DNA of 24,480 bases from Proteobacteria bacterium CAG:495 (GCA_000432275.1 HF995264.1:1-24480), one strand, 5' to 3'; positions 14,610-22,630 are shown, counted from the stretch's first letter. Notes: generated by a model not told the origin, from the letters alone. Numbers and translations: made by a program.

Positions 14610-16148
14610 ATGAAACAGAAAAATATAATATTATCAATAACATCCGGCTTAACGCTCTTGTTTTTTCTGCCGTTGAGCATGGCGATGAACAATGCTGTTT
14701 ATATAAACAATTGGGGACCGTTGCTGGGCGGCATTGTGTTGGTTTCGTTATTGGCAAGTGTTTTATTGTTTGCAGCTTTGAGTAAAAGTAAGCCGGTTGT
14801 CGCCAGTTTTGTTCAGGCTGTACTGGTTTCCCTTTTTTTATTGGTTTATTTTTTCTCGGACAATCAGGTGTTTGACGGAAAAAGTAATGATATTGAATCT
14901 TGGCAATGGCTGGCGTTAACTTCTGTAAAAATATTAACCGTAAATTTCATTCTTCTGGCATGTTTTTATTTTCCGGAGGCGTTTTTCCGAAATATAAAGA
15001 AAATATGCAGTTTTATGCTTATTTTTCAGGTTCTGTTTGTTGTTAATAAATATAACGCCACCGTACGAAGCAGTTATTTGGTCAAAACGACATTTGAAGA
15101 ATCTTCGGCTTATTCTGCCAAGGACAACATCATAATATTGGTATTGGATACTTTTTCATCAGGATTGTTTAAGGATATTCTGAAAACTAATCCGCAAAAA
15201 TATCAAAAAATGTTGGAAGGCTTTACCTGGTATTCGGAAACGGTTCCCGGTTTTGTTGCCACAATGGCATCGGTGCCGTTTATTCAGACAGGTCGGCAAT
15301 ATAAAGGCGACGTGACTTTTTCCGATTATCTTGTTGACATTGAAAAGGATAATTTGAGGAACTTTTTAAAAGATTATTCGCATACGAATATAAATTATTA
15401 TAACAGACAGGTAGAATCTTTAGTACAAAAGCATCCCGTAAAAATATTCTACAAGCTTTCGTTGATAAAGATTTTTCCCTTTTTGCAATGCTGGCTGCTG
15501 AATGATGAAGAATATAATGTATTTAACCTGAAACCGGATAGGTTTATGGTGACGGAGCCGAAAGACGTAAACAATAATGCCTCTTTTGAAAAAACAATTC
15601 CCTCGATGCATATCGGGGCAGACCAAACTTACAAATTCATACATTTGCTCGGGGTACATCTTCCCTATGCTTTTGATGCTGACGGCAACAGAAAATTTGC
15701 GGCGTCGGAAATGGATGTTGGGTTAAATTCCCTGCGAATAGTGGACAAATATCTCTCTAAATTAAAGGAAATCGGCGCTTTTGACAATTCTCTGATTTTT
15801 ATCATCGGAGATCATGGAAACTCGCAGGAAAGAAAGTTGCTTTATGATAAGGAGTACGGAAAAGCTCTGATGTTGTTTAAAGATTATCGTTCTCCTTCCA
15901 AGGCGTTGTCTGAAAACAGAGCTTTGGTTACAAACGGAGATATTCCTAAAACCATAGCTTCTGTTTTGGAACGCCAAAATAATTACGAAGGTGTAGATAT
16001 TCGCTCTGCCGGTCGGGAAAACAGGAAACTGACCTGGTGTAATCATGAATATACGACGGAATATAATCGGAAAATTCCGATGGATTGTTATGTTGTTTAT
16101 TTGGAAAATGGCAGGATTAATTTACAAAAGGAAGTAAAAAATGATTAG
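14610..16148 (+). CDS. Membrane-anchored alkaline-phosphatase-superfamily enzyme (sulfatase/phosphoethanolamine-transferase-like)
   Basis: 512 residues. Five hydrophobic segments (about 6-26, 37-57, 64-84, 104-122, 132-148) precede a large catalytic domain likely on the periplasmic side. Superfamily landmarks: NIIILVLDTFSSG (about 171-183) as the first metal-binding strand; GFVATMASVPFIQTGR (about 213-228) where sulfatases and EptA/LtaS-type transferases have their nucleophile; LLGVHLPY (about 342-350); and IIGDHGN (about 397-404) as the metal-binding DH pair. The canonical sulfatase CxPSR is absent, so a phosphotransferase or phosphatase role is as likely as sulfatase. Substrate unknown; a surface glycan or lipid is inferred from the neighbours. 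It is first of three overlapping genes. AAAAGGA lies about 12 bases before the ATG, farther than usual. Confidence 0.8.
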   Translation: MKQKNIILSITSGLTLLFFLPLSMAMNNAVYINNWGPLLGGIVLVSLLASVLLFAALSKSKPVVASFVQAVLVSLFLLVYFFSDNQVFDGKSNDIESWQWLALTSVKILTVNFILLACFYFPEAFFRNIKKICSFMLIFQVLFVVNKYNATVRSSYLVKTTFEESSAYSAKDNIIILVLDTFSSGLFKDILKTNPQKYQKMLEGFTWYSETVPGFVATMASVPFIQTGRQYKGDVTFSDYLVDIEKDNLRNFLKDYSHTNINYYNRQVESLVQKHPVKIFYKLSLIKIFPFLQCWLLNDEEYNVFNLKPDRFMVTEPKDVNNNASFEKTIPSMHIGADQTYKFIHLLGVHLPYAFDADGNRKFAASEMDVGLNSLRIVDKYLSKLKEIGAFDNSLIFIIGDHGNSQERKLLYDKEYGKALMLFKDYRSPSKALSENRALVTNGDIPKTIASVLERQNNYEGVDIRSAGRENRKLTWCNHEYTTEYNRKIPMDCYVVYLENGRINLQKEVKND

Positions 16149-16338
16149 ATTTTTATATTTGTCGGTTGTCTTTTCTTGTGTTTCGTCACCGGTCTATGCC
16201 TATATTGATTTGGGAACCGGGAGTATGATAACGCAGTTTGTTATCGCGTCCGTTGCGGGAGTTTTGCTCTTTATCAAAGATATCTGGCGCGGGTTGCTAA
16301 GTTTTGTCAAAAGGCTGAGAAAACATGATAAAAAGTAA
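16141..16338 (+). CDS. 65-residue YIDLGTGS-type membrane protein
   Basis: A signal-like first segment (residues 3-20, ending VYA) is followed by YIDLGTGSMITQ, a second hydrophobic helix (about 30-44) and a basic tail RLRKHDKK. The YIDxGTGS motif is known in short membrane proteins encoded beside alkaline-phosphatase-superfamily enzymes and methyltransferases in surface-polysaccharide loci; the family's biochemical role is not established. If the signal is cleaved, mature protein would begin at YIDLGTGS in the periplasm with one membrane anchor. It overlaps the previous gene by 8 bases and the next by 14 bases, which argues strongly for coupled translation and a joint function. Confidence 0.82.
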   Translation: MIRFLYLSVVFSCVSSPVYAYIDLGTGSMITQFVIASVAGVLLFIKDIWRGLLSFVKRLRKHDKK

Positions 16339-17692
16339 ACCTTATCAAAGTTCTTTTCGCGACAACAAAAATTTTGTCTTTAGAGACGGCGATAAAATCA
16401 AAAGACAGATAAACCCGCTGGGTTTTGAGGATTTTCGCCGGCTTGTTGATTCCGGCCTTTATGATGAGCTGATTTCAAAAAAACTCTTGGTTTCCCATAC
16501 GGTGGAATATTCCGGAAGCGATAAAATTATCATTTGTCCGCAACAAGTTCCGTTCATCAGTTATCCCTATGAGTGGTCTTTTTCAATGCTTAAGGATGCC
16601 GCTTTGTTAACCATAGAACTGATGAAGACCGCCGTTCAATACGGAATGATTCTAAAAGATGCTTCGGCGTATAACGTTCAGTTTATGAACGGACAAAGCG
16701 TTTTCATTGATACCGGTTCTTTTGAGCAATATGTCCCTTCGCAGCCTTGGCGCGCCTACCGGCAATTTTGCGAGCATTTTTTGGCGCCGTTGTTGTTAAT
16801 GAGCGGTTGCGATTTGTCTCTTCAGAATTTGCTGGTTTCAAATTTGGACGGCATCCCGTTGGCTTTGGCAGCTAAGCTTTTGCCTCTAAAAGTCAAAATA
16901 CGGCCGTCTGTCTATATGCACATCGTCCTTCACTCAAAACTTCAGATTTGTTATGAAGCGTCTTCGGCTCCGACGTCGTCGCGTACGTTTTCGAAATTTA
17001 AGCTGAGAGCTTTGTTGGAGAGTTTGGAGGGTTTGATAAAATCTCTGAAATTTCCGACATCTCAAACGCAGTGGCAGGACTACTATGATGACAACAACTA
17101 TACGCCGCAGGCATTTAATGCCAAAAAGGAAATGGTTTTGAGTATGATTAATTCGACACAGCCGCAAACGGTTTGGGATGTCGGGGCAAATCAAGGTGTT
17201 TTCAGCCGTTTGGGAGACAAAAACGTCGCTTATCTGGATCTCGATATCGACCCTGCGGCAATAGAAAAAAACTATCTGGAGATAAAGGAAAGCCGGCGGA
17301 CGAACATCCTGCCGTTAAAGTTTGATTTTAACAATCCGTCTCCGGCATTGGGGGTAGGAAACGATGAGCGTCTCTCCCTGTTTGAAAGACAAATGCCGGA
17401 TGTCGTTTTGTTTTTGGCGCTAATCCATCATCTGGTTATCGTCTATAAGGTTCCGTTTAAAAAAATTGCGGAAGTCTTAGCACGATTGTCTCCGGCGGTC
17501 GTTCTTGAGTTTGTTCTTCCGGAGGATACTCAGGTGCAAAAGTTGATAAAAACCCGGGACAATGCGGATTTTGAATATTCTCAGGAAATTTTTGAAAAAA
17601 CGTTTTCAGAATATTTTGAGCTTGCGGAAAAAACGCAAATTCCTGACTCCAAGCGCCTGCTCTACTTGATGAAAAGAAAGCCGCACAAATAA
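16325..17692 (+). CDS. NoeA-like SAM methyltransferase with kinase-like N-terminal region
   Basis: 455 residues, soluble. The C-terminal part (about 270-450) is a class I SAM methyltransferase: motif I VWDVGANQGVFSRLG (281-295), the acidic LDLDID after strand 2, FDFNNPSP (about 338), DVVLFLALIHHL (358-369) and the late strand VVLEFVLPED. The family includes the nodulation protein NoeA. The N-terminal part contains ILKDASAYNVQF (109-120) followed by VFIDTGSFE (about 126-134). That arrangement matches the catalytic loop (D-x4-N) and metal-binding D-x-G of protein-kinase-like folds, though the usual lysine and glycine loop are not obvious. The gene starts 14 bases inside the preceding one, with AAAGGCTGAGAAAAC as a weak ribosome site. 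Substrate unknown; modification of a surface glycan is inferred from the operon. Confidence 0.83.
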   Translation: MIKSKPYQSSFRDNKNFVFRDGDKIKRQINPLGFEDFRRLVDSGLYDELISKKLLVSHTVEYSGSDKIIICPQQVPFISYPYEWSFSMLKDAALLTIELMKTAVQYGMILKDASAYNVQFMNGQSVFIDTGSFEQYVPSQPWRAYRQFCEHFLAPLLLMSGCDLSLQNLLVSNLDGIPLALAAKLLPLKVKIRPSVYMHIVLHSKLQICYEASSAPTSSRTFSKFKLRALLESLEGLIKSLKFPTSQTQWQDYYDDNNYTPQAFNAKKEMVLSMINSTQPQTVWDVGANQGVFSRLGDKNVAYLDLDIDPAAIEKNYLEIKESRRTNILPLKFDFNNPSPALGVGNDERLSLFERQMPDVVLFLALIHHLVIVYKVPFKKIAEVLARLSPAVVLEFVLPEDTQVQKLIKTRDNADFEYSQEIFEKTFSEYFELAEKTQIPDSKRLLYLMKRKPHK

Positions 17693-17724
17693 ATTCCGGC
17701 TCTTGCTCTTGTATTTTTAGATTT

Positions 17725-17734
17725 CCTAATTAGG
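17725..17734. promoter_or_regulatory. Palindrome upstream of the autotransporter gene
   Basis: CCTAATTAGG is a perfect 10-base palindrome about 48 bases before the start codon. It runs into AGGTATGTTAT, a stretch also found upstream of the minus-strand gene at 12218. It may be an operator or part of the promoter; no convincing -35 could be matched. Confidence 0.3.
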
Positions 17735-17781
17735 TATGTTATGCCAATTTTTTTAGATTCATAACAATTTGGGAGAATATG

Positions 17782-20700
17782 ATGAGAAGAGTTTTATTAG
17801 CAGGCGCCAGCCTGGCGGTGTTGTTGGCCTCGGCCAATGTCAAAGCTGCGGAATTGGTCGTCAGTACCGATACGCCTTTGAGCGAAAATGTAACCTTTGG
17901 CACCGGACAGACTTATGATTCCTTTAGCAATAAGGACAATGCCTTATATGGTTTTGATGCCACGGATACCGGAAATTATAATATTACTTTTGGTGCAGGA
18001 ACCACCAGCGTCAATTTGACCGGCAATGGTTCTAAGGCTTCTGGTATCGCTACCAACGGACAGCTGACGATTAATGCCGGAACTTTTAACGTTTCCAACA
18101 CCGGCAGCGATGTTTATGACAACACGACCCAACTGGCCGGTTATCGGGGAGTAACCGTAACCGGGGGAGAAATCAATCTCGGCAAAGGTACCGCAATGTT
18201 TTCCGGGCTTGCCGGGGATACAACAAGCAACATGACCGCATCTAACGTTGATTTGAACGGCGGAACGGTAAATCTGGACGGTGGTATTATTTTAACCTCA
18301 TCTAATGAAAGCTCCACAGGGAAGATTAATATTGCCGGAGCAACCGTCAATGCCAATTCCGGCCGCTTGGTTTCCAAAACGACAAATGTTAACAGCGGTA
18401 CATTAAACATCAACGGCGCTGTTGATCTTTACGGCAATAAAGCCAACGATGCAACGGATGCCACTCTGAATGTCAGCGGCGGTTCTTTTAATTTGAATGA
18501 TGCTGATTTGAATGCCGGTAAAGTTACCGTGAATATCACCGGAGGCACAAATACCGTTACCGGAAGCAATACCGTTACCGGAGATGTTAAAATAAATACA
18601 GCCGGTAATTTGACCCTGACGAAAGGGAGTTCTCTGGAATTTGGTGCCGGCACGTTGACAATCGACGGTACCCATGGTGCTCCCGGTTCAGCACAGCGCA
18701 ACGGCATTGCCGGCGTTGTTGAAAACGATGCTCCGCTTGGAGAGGTGACCTTAAACGGCACAACCGTTAATATAACTGGCGGCGGTAACATCGAAGTTGA
18801 CAAGTTGAATATTACCGGCGGTGAAATCAACGTGTCCGGAACAGGTGCCGATCTGACTGTTCCCGTGGGAGAAGACTGGCGCAAAGGCAGTATCATTTCC
18901 GGCACCACTTCGCTGGATATGACCGGCGGTAAAGTTACCTTGGGTGAAAACGGTCAGATGATAACCTATGAAAACGGCTCGATTAATCTGAGCGGTGGTG
19001 AGGTTGTGCTTAATGGTGGCGGCACCGGTACCGAAGCGATTTTGCGTGCTTCTAACGGAATTGACAATCCGACGTCTAAAATCAATATCGACGGTGCTAA
19101 AGTTACCGTATCCGGTTATGGTATTATCGATTCTGTCGATACAACCCTCTCGTCCGGTTCTCTCGAAATTGCCAGCAACGGTAATTTGGCTCTGGTCACC
19201 AATATGGGAGAAGCCAAAACGGCCGATGGATCTTCAACACGTGCTGATGGTATACCCGGTGTGTTAAAAGTTACCGGCGGTTCCGTCAGTAATGCCGGAG
19301 CAGTTACCGGAACGGTTGATTTAAGCGAAGGCAGTTATGCCGGCGAAACCGGTTCGACATTGGAAACGCTCAACCAAAGCGGCGGCACAGCGGAAAACAG
19401 CGGTACAATTACCACTGCCGAGTTAACGGGCGGTACGTTTGATAACAAAAGCGGAGCAACGGTTACCACGGCTAATTTGGGCGGTACCACCTTTACCAAC
19501 AGCGGTACGGTTGCCACTGCCAACCTTTCTTCCGGTACCTTCAATGCCGAAGCCGGCTCGACCGTAACAACTTTGGCAATGACCGGCGGTAATTATAATT
19601 TGAATGGTGATTCAACCATTACGAATGCTTCCACTGTTGACGGCGGTACGCTCAATCTGGGCACCAACACGCTGACGACAGCCGGTTTGACCGTGTCTAA
19701 TCAGGCCGTTATCAATACTACGGTTGCCAATACGGCGGATGGTAACGGGTTGGTTAACGGTAATATTAGCGGAACGCTCACGGTTAAGGAAGATCCTTCT
19801 GGCAAAGCTACCATGAATTTGGTTGTTGCCAACGGAACCGATTTAAGCAAAGGAAGCATTACCGTTAACAAAGATGCCGAGATTGCCGACAATATGATGT
19901 ACGATTTTACCAAAACGGCTGAAGGCGTTTATACCGCAACCAAAGCCGACACGGCAGCCAAGGTTTCCCAATATGGCGCAACCGGTAATGAGGCTGCGGT
20001 ATTGGCCGCTTTTTCAGGAATGGCGGCAGACGGCAAGTCAACCGGCAGCTCTGTCGGTGATGCAATTGCCAATGCGATGGCACAGGATCTTCAAAAAGCC
20101 AACGGCAGCGGCGTAGCCAATGCGGCAGCTCAGGCTGATCAGATGATTCCGATGGCCGCCAGCGTTGCCGTAAACGTTTCTACCGAAAATGCAACTCAGA
20201 TTTTGAATGCGGTTGACAATGAATTAACCGGCTTCAACCTGTCACAAGGTCGTTCTTCCGGTGATACTTTCCGCCGCGTCAATGCCTGGATTAAAGGCTT
20301 GTTTAACCGTGCCGATTATGAAAAAACGTCAAATCATAAAGGCTATAAGGCTGATAATGACGGATTGGTAGCCGGTATTGACGGTATGGTTTCTGATACC
20401 GTAAAACTTGGTGCCGGTTATTCGTTCATTAGTTCTGACATCAAATCCGGCGGCAAAAAGACTACTGCAGATACGCATACCGCAATCTTGTATGGTCAGT
20501 ATAAGCCTTCTGATTTGTACTTTAATGCAATCGGTACTTATGGTTGGGGCAAGTATAAATCCAAAGCCAGCGCTTACGGCTATGGTTTGGGCGGCAAATA
20601 CGACGTCAATACCATCGGCGCGCAGTTGATGGCCGGTTATGACATGGGCTTCTTTGCTCCTGAGGTCGGTTTCAGATACTTTAACGTCAAACAGAAAAAA

Positions 20701-21060
20701 CACACTGACAATGCTGGACAAACCATCGGCAAAAACAGCAATGATGTCTTGACCGCTGTTGTCGGCGTCAAATATCAGGGTACTTATTGCCTCAACAGCA
20801 ATTGGAGCCTGAAACCCAATGCCCGTTTGGCCGTAACTTATGACCTGATGAGCGACAAAGAGAATTCTGTCGTTTCTCTGGCTAACGGCAGTGGTTATGT
20901 CGTTGACGGTCAGCGCCTGAAGAGACTTGGTCTGGAAGTTGGAGCCGGCATCGCTGCCGACCTCAATGAAAATCTGGAAATTGGTCTCAGTTATGAAGGT
21001 AAGTTCCGTGATAACTACACCGATAATACCGGATTGATTGAAGCCAGATATAAATTCTAA
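17782..21060 (+). CDS. Autotransporter with beta-helix passenger and outer-membrane barrel
   Basis: 1092 residues. Signal peptide at residues 1-22 (cleavage near VKA-AEL). The passenger (about 25-735) is a Gly-, Asn-, Thr- and Ser-rich beta-helix of the pertactin/pectin-lyase type, with recurring TGG/SGG turns such as VTGGEINLGKG and NVSGGSFNLND, and a stricter repeat block at about 524-640. A linker (about 735-815) is Ala/Gln-rich. The C-terminal barrel (about 815-1092) begins near DTFRRVNAWIKGLFNRADYE and ends TGLIEARYKF with terminal phenylalanine. This is type V secretion: the barrel inserts in the outer membrane and displays the passenger. No catalytic triad or RGD motif is seen; adhesion or biofilm use is inference. 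GGGAG lies 6 bases before 17782, so this ATG is preferred to 17779. It is a single-gene unit. Confidence 0.92.
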   Translation: MRRVLLAGASLAVLLASANVKAAELVVSTDTPLSENVTFGTGQTYDSFSNKDNALYGFDATDTGNYNITFGAGTTSVNLTGNGSKASGIATNGQLTINAGTFNVSNTGSDVYDNTTQLAGYRGVTVTGGEINLGKGTAMFSGLAGDTTSNMTASNVDLNGGTVNLDGGIILTSSNESSTGKINIAGATVNANSGRLVSKTTNVNSGTLNINGAVDLYGNKANDATDATLNVSGGSFNLNDADLNAGKVTVNITGGTNTVTGSNTVTGDVKINTAGNLTLTKGSSLEFGAGTLTIDGTHGAPGSAQRNGIAGVVENDAPLGEVTLNGTTVNITGGGNIEVDKLNITGGEINVSGTGADLTVPVGEDWRKGSIISGTTSLDMTGGKVTLGENGQMITYENGSINLSGGEVVLNGGGTGTEAILRASNGIDNPTSKINIDGAKVTVSGYGIIDSVDTTLSSGSLEIASNGNLALVTNMGEAKTADGSSTRADGIPGVLKVTGGSVSNAGAVTGTVDLSEGSYAGETGSTLETLNQSGGTAENSGTITTAELTGGTFDNKSGATVTTANLGGTTFTNSGTVATANLSSGTFNAEAGSTVTTLAMTGGNYNLNGDSTITNASTVDGGTLNLGTNTLTTAGLTVSNQAVINTTVANTADGNGLVNGNISGTLTVKEDPSGKATMNLVVANGTDLSKGSITVNKDAEIADNMMYDFTKTAEGVYTATKADTAAKVSQYGATGNEAAVLAAFSGMAADGKSTGSSVGDAIANAMAQDLQKANGSGVANAAAQADQMIPMAASVAVNVSTENATQILNAVDNELTGFNLSQGRSSGDTFRRVNAWIKGLFNRADYEKTSNHKGYKADNDGLVAGIDGMVSDTVKLGAGYSFISSDIKSGGKKTTADTHTAILYGQYKPSDLYFNAIGTYGWGKYKSKASAYGYGLGGKYDVNTIGAQLMAGYDMGFFAPEVGFRYFNVKQKKHTDNAGQTIGKNSNDVLTAVVGVKYQGTYCLNSNWSLKPNARLAVTYDLMSDKENSVVSLANGSGYVVDGQRLKRLGLEVGAGIAADLNENLEIGLSYEGKFRDNYTDNTGLIEARYKF
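19353..19695 (+). repeat. Tandem 16-20 residue repeats in the autotransporter passenger
   Basis: About six degenerate units of the form T-(V/I)-T-T-A-x-L-x-G-G-T-F-x-N, for example TITTAELTGGTFDNKSG, TVTTANLGGTTFTNSG, TVATANLSSGTFNAEAG and TVTTLAMTGGNYNLNG. Each unit would make one turn of the beta-helix. The regular period distinguishes this block from the rest of the passenger. Confidence 0.75.
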
Positions 21061-21090
21061 TCCGATATTTATTCAGATTGTATAAATTCC

Positions 21091-21126
21091 GCCCCTCTGC
21101 CGTTTGGCAGAGGGGTTGTTTTTTGA
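21091..21126 (+). terminator. Rho-independent terminator after the autotransporter
   Basis: CCCCTCTGCC (21092-21101) / GGCAGAGGGG (21106-21115), a perfect 10-base-pair stem with a GTTT loop, followed by TTGTTTTTT. Confidence 0.95.
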
Positions 21127-21206
21127 ATGCTGCCCTAATCCGCAATATGGTAAAATCCATTTTCCAAAAGCAGCAACACCGGCATCAAAACTTTTAAGAG
21201 TGCGTG

Positions 21207-21578
21207 TTAATGACGGGGCGGCAGAATTTCAATCCAATAGCCGTCAGGATCTTCGATAAAATAGATTCCCATTTCTTCGTTTACAAAACATACGCAGCCG
21301 GCTTCCTGATGCTTTTTGTAAGCTTCGGGGTAGTTTGCCGCAGTCATCGCCAGATGAAACTCACATTCGCCTAAATCGTACTGCTGCGGATGGTCTTTCA
21401 GCCAGGTGAGTTCCAGTTCGAACTTTGAACTCCCGTCGCTCAGATAAACAATGACGTAACTTCCGTCATCTGCCTCAATACGGTGGCTTTCTTCCAGCCC
21501 CAGCGCGTCACGGTAAAAAGCTTTGCTGCGTTCCAAATCGGTAACGTTAAAATTAAAATGGTTAAATTTAAAAGTCAT
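21207..21578 (-). CDS. VOC/glyoxalase I-type metalloenzyme
   Basis: 123 residues, two beta-alpha-beta-beta-beta modules of the vicinal oxygen chelate fold. Metal ligands can be placed as His7 (FNHFNFNV), Glu54 or Glu56 (KFELELTWL), His75 (CEFHLAM) and Glu117 (YWIEILP), matching the pattern of lactoylglutathione lyase. DLERSKAFYRDALGL is the family's helix and turn after strand 1. Detoxification of methylglyoxal is likely, but other VOC enzymes share these residues, so I do not assign gloA. AAAGGATG lies 8 bases upstream. It has its own promoter, which overlaps the terminator of the preceding formyltransferase gene. Confidence 0.87.
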   Translation of the reverse strand: MTFKFNHFNFNVTDLERSKAFYRDALGLEESHRIEADDGSYVIVYLSDGSSKFELELTWLKDHPQQYDLGECEFHLAMTAANYPEAYKKHQEAGCVCFVNEEMGIYFIEDPDGYWIEILPPRH

Positions 21579-21607
21579 TTTGCATCCTTTGCTGTCGTTT
21601 CTGCGGC

Positions 21608-21636
21608 ATCATAAAATAAAATCACGACAGTTGCAA
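21608..21636 (-). promoter_or_regulatory. Promoter of the VOC gene
   Basis: On the minus strand TTGCAA (21636-21631), 17-base spacer, TATGAT (21613-21608), predicted start near 21601 and a leader of about 22 bases. The -35 lies in the loop of the terminator hairpin at 21621-21654 and the spacer holds one of its arms. Confidence 0.65.
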
Positions 21637-21654
21637 GATTGCCGCTGTCGTGAT
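21611..21654 (-). terminator. Terminator of the formyltransferase gene
   Basis: ATCACGACAG and CTGTCGTGAT are perfect 10-base arms around a 14-base loop. On the minus strand the stem is followed by TTTATTTTAT. It lies about 20 bases after the formyltransferase stop. Confidence 0.75.
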
Positions 21655-21674
21655 GCAAAAATTTTGTGTTTTTT

Positions 21675-22532
21675 TTAAGAATGTTCTGCTGCAAAATCAG
21701 GATCGATTTCGTAATAACGCAGACAGACGAAACCGTCCGAGGCTGCAATGACGACTTCTTTGTTGGTACGGTGGGCAACGGTTCCCGGCGCAAGTTTGTG
21801 CTGCTCTGTCCATACGGTGGCAACTTCCACCAGCCATTCCTTGCCGTCAAATTCTGCAAAGGAGCCAAACTTTCCGAAAGCCCGGGCAATCTTGTCCAGC
21901 TCGGCCACCGGAAGCGACCAGTCCAGCAGCCGCTCTTTTTCTTGGGGCATCGGCCAGTATTCGCCGTTTTCCTGAGGGAGAGCCCGCGCCCAATAAGTGC
22001 AAAAGTTTTCGAGAACATCCAGCAGCAGCTGCGGCGCCTTCATCTGAACCTTGCAGGACAGGCTTTCCAAATTATCACGTTCGCCGACGGCAAAACTCTG
22101 CTGCGCCAAAATGTCTCCCCCGTCCATTTCCGCGGTAACCTTATGAATGGTTATTCCCGAAACCTGCAAATTGTTCAAAATCACTTGAGGCAGGGGCCAG
22201 GGGCCGCGTCCTCTGGGCAGCATTTCCGGGTGAATGTTGATAATGCAGGGAGCTTCTTCCGGGGTTGGAATCTTATAAGGATAAGCGGCAGAGACGACAA
22301 CGTCGCATCCCTCGTTAACAAGACGCTTCAAATGTTCTGTTCCGATTCTTTCGCGAATGACCTCAATATTGTTCTCGGCCGCAATTTTCAAGACCATGTC
22401 GTTAAACTCGTATTTATTGTCGCGTTCGGCAATAAACAGCCATCTCACGTCATAACCGGCCTTGATTAGAGCCTCCAGACATCCGGCAAAAAAATCAAAC
22501 CCGCAATAAGCTATTTTTGAAACCTTTTTCAT
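21675..22532 (-). CDS. Formyltransferase-family protein (not typical Fmt)
   Basis: 285 residues. The N-terminal formyltransferase domain shows the catalytic triad of the fold: NIHPEMLPRGRGPWPLP (Asn99, His101) and TAEMDGGDILAQ (Asp140, with Asp137 near). A C-terminal domain of about 90 residues (WSLPVAELDKIARAFG...) resembles the formyltransferase C-terminal fold. The enzyme would move a formyl group from 10-formyltetrahydrofolate to an amine. Initiator-tRNA formyltransferase usually has about 310 residues and a GxPxFA-type N-terminus, which is missing here; ISKIAYCGFDFFAGCLEAL-like opening is different. An amino-sugar N-formyltransferase or ArnA-like enzyme for surface glycans is the better guess. 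The ATG at 22532 follows GGGGGA and begins MKKVSKIAY. Single-gene unit. Confidence 0.82.
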   Translation of the reverse strand: MKKVSKIAYCGFDFFAGCLEALIKAGYDVRWLFIAERDNKYEFNDMVLKIAAENNIEVIRERIGTEHLKRLVNEGCDVVVSAAYPYKIPTPEEAPCIINIHPEMLPRGRGPWPLPQVILNNLQVSGITIHKVTAEMDGGDILAQQSFAVGERDNLESLSCKVQMKAPQLLLDVLENFCTYWARALPQENGEYWPMPQEKERLLDWSLPVAELDKIARAFGKFGSFAEFDGKEWLVEVATVWTEQHKLAPGTVAHRTNKEVVIAASDGFVCLRYYEIDPDFAAEHS

Positions 22533-22557
22533 TCTGTTCCCCCGCAGCAATATTTGT

Positions 22558-22586
22558 ATATTAAGAATAAATAATGCTCTTGTCGA
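22558..22586 (-). promoter_or_regulatory. Promoter of the formyltransferase gene
   Basis: On the minus strand TCGACA (22586-22581), 17-base spacer, TAATAT (22563-22558), about 25 bases before the start codon. Confidence 0.5.
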
Positions 22587-22630
22587 CCTTAAACAATTAA
22601 ACCAAAGTTGTGTCCGGAACAATAAAGAGT

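Noticed and set aside
18141..18908. Minus-strand frames opposite the autotransporter, rich in Val and Pro
   Set aside because: The composition mirrors the Asn/Thr/Gly-rich passenger on the other strand; no start signals.
17779..21060. Diversity-generating or phase-variable repeat tract in the autotransporter
   Set aside because: No short homopolymer or simple nucleotide repeat, template repeat or reverse transcriptase is present; only protein-level repeats.
21748..22469. Plus-strand frames opposite the formyltransferase
   Set aside because: They are shadows of a gene whose minus-strand frame carries the conserved catalytic residues.
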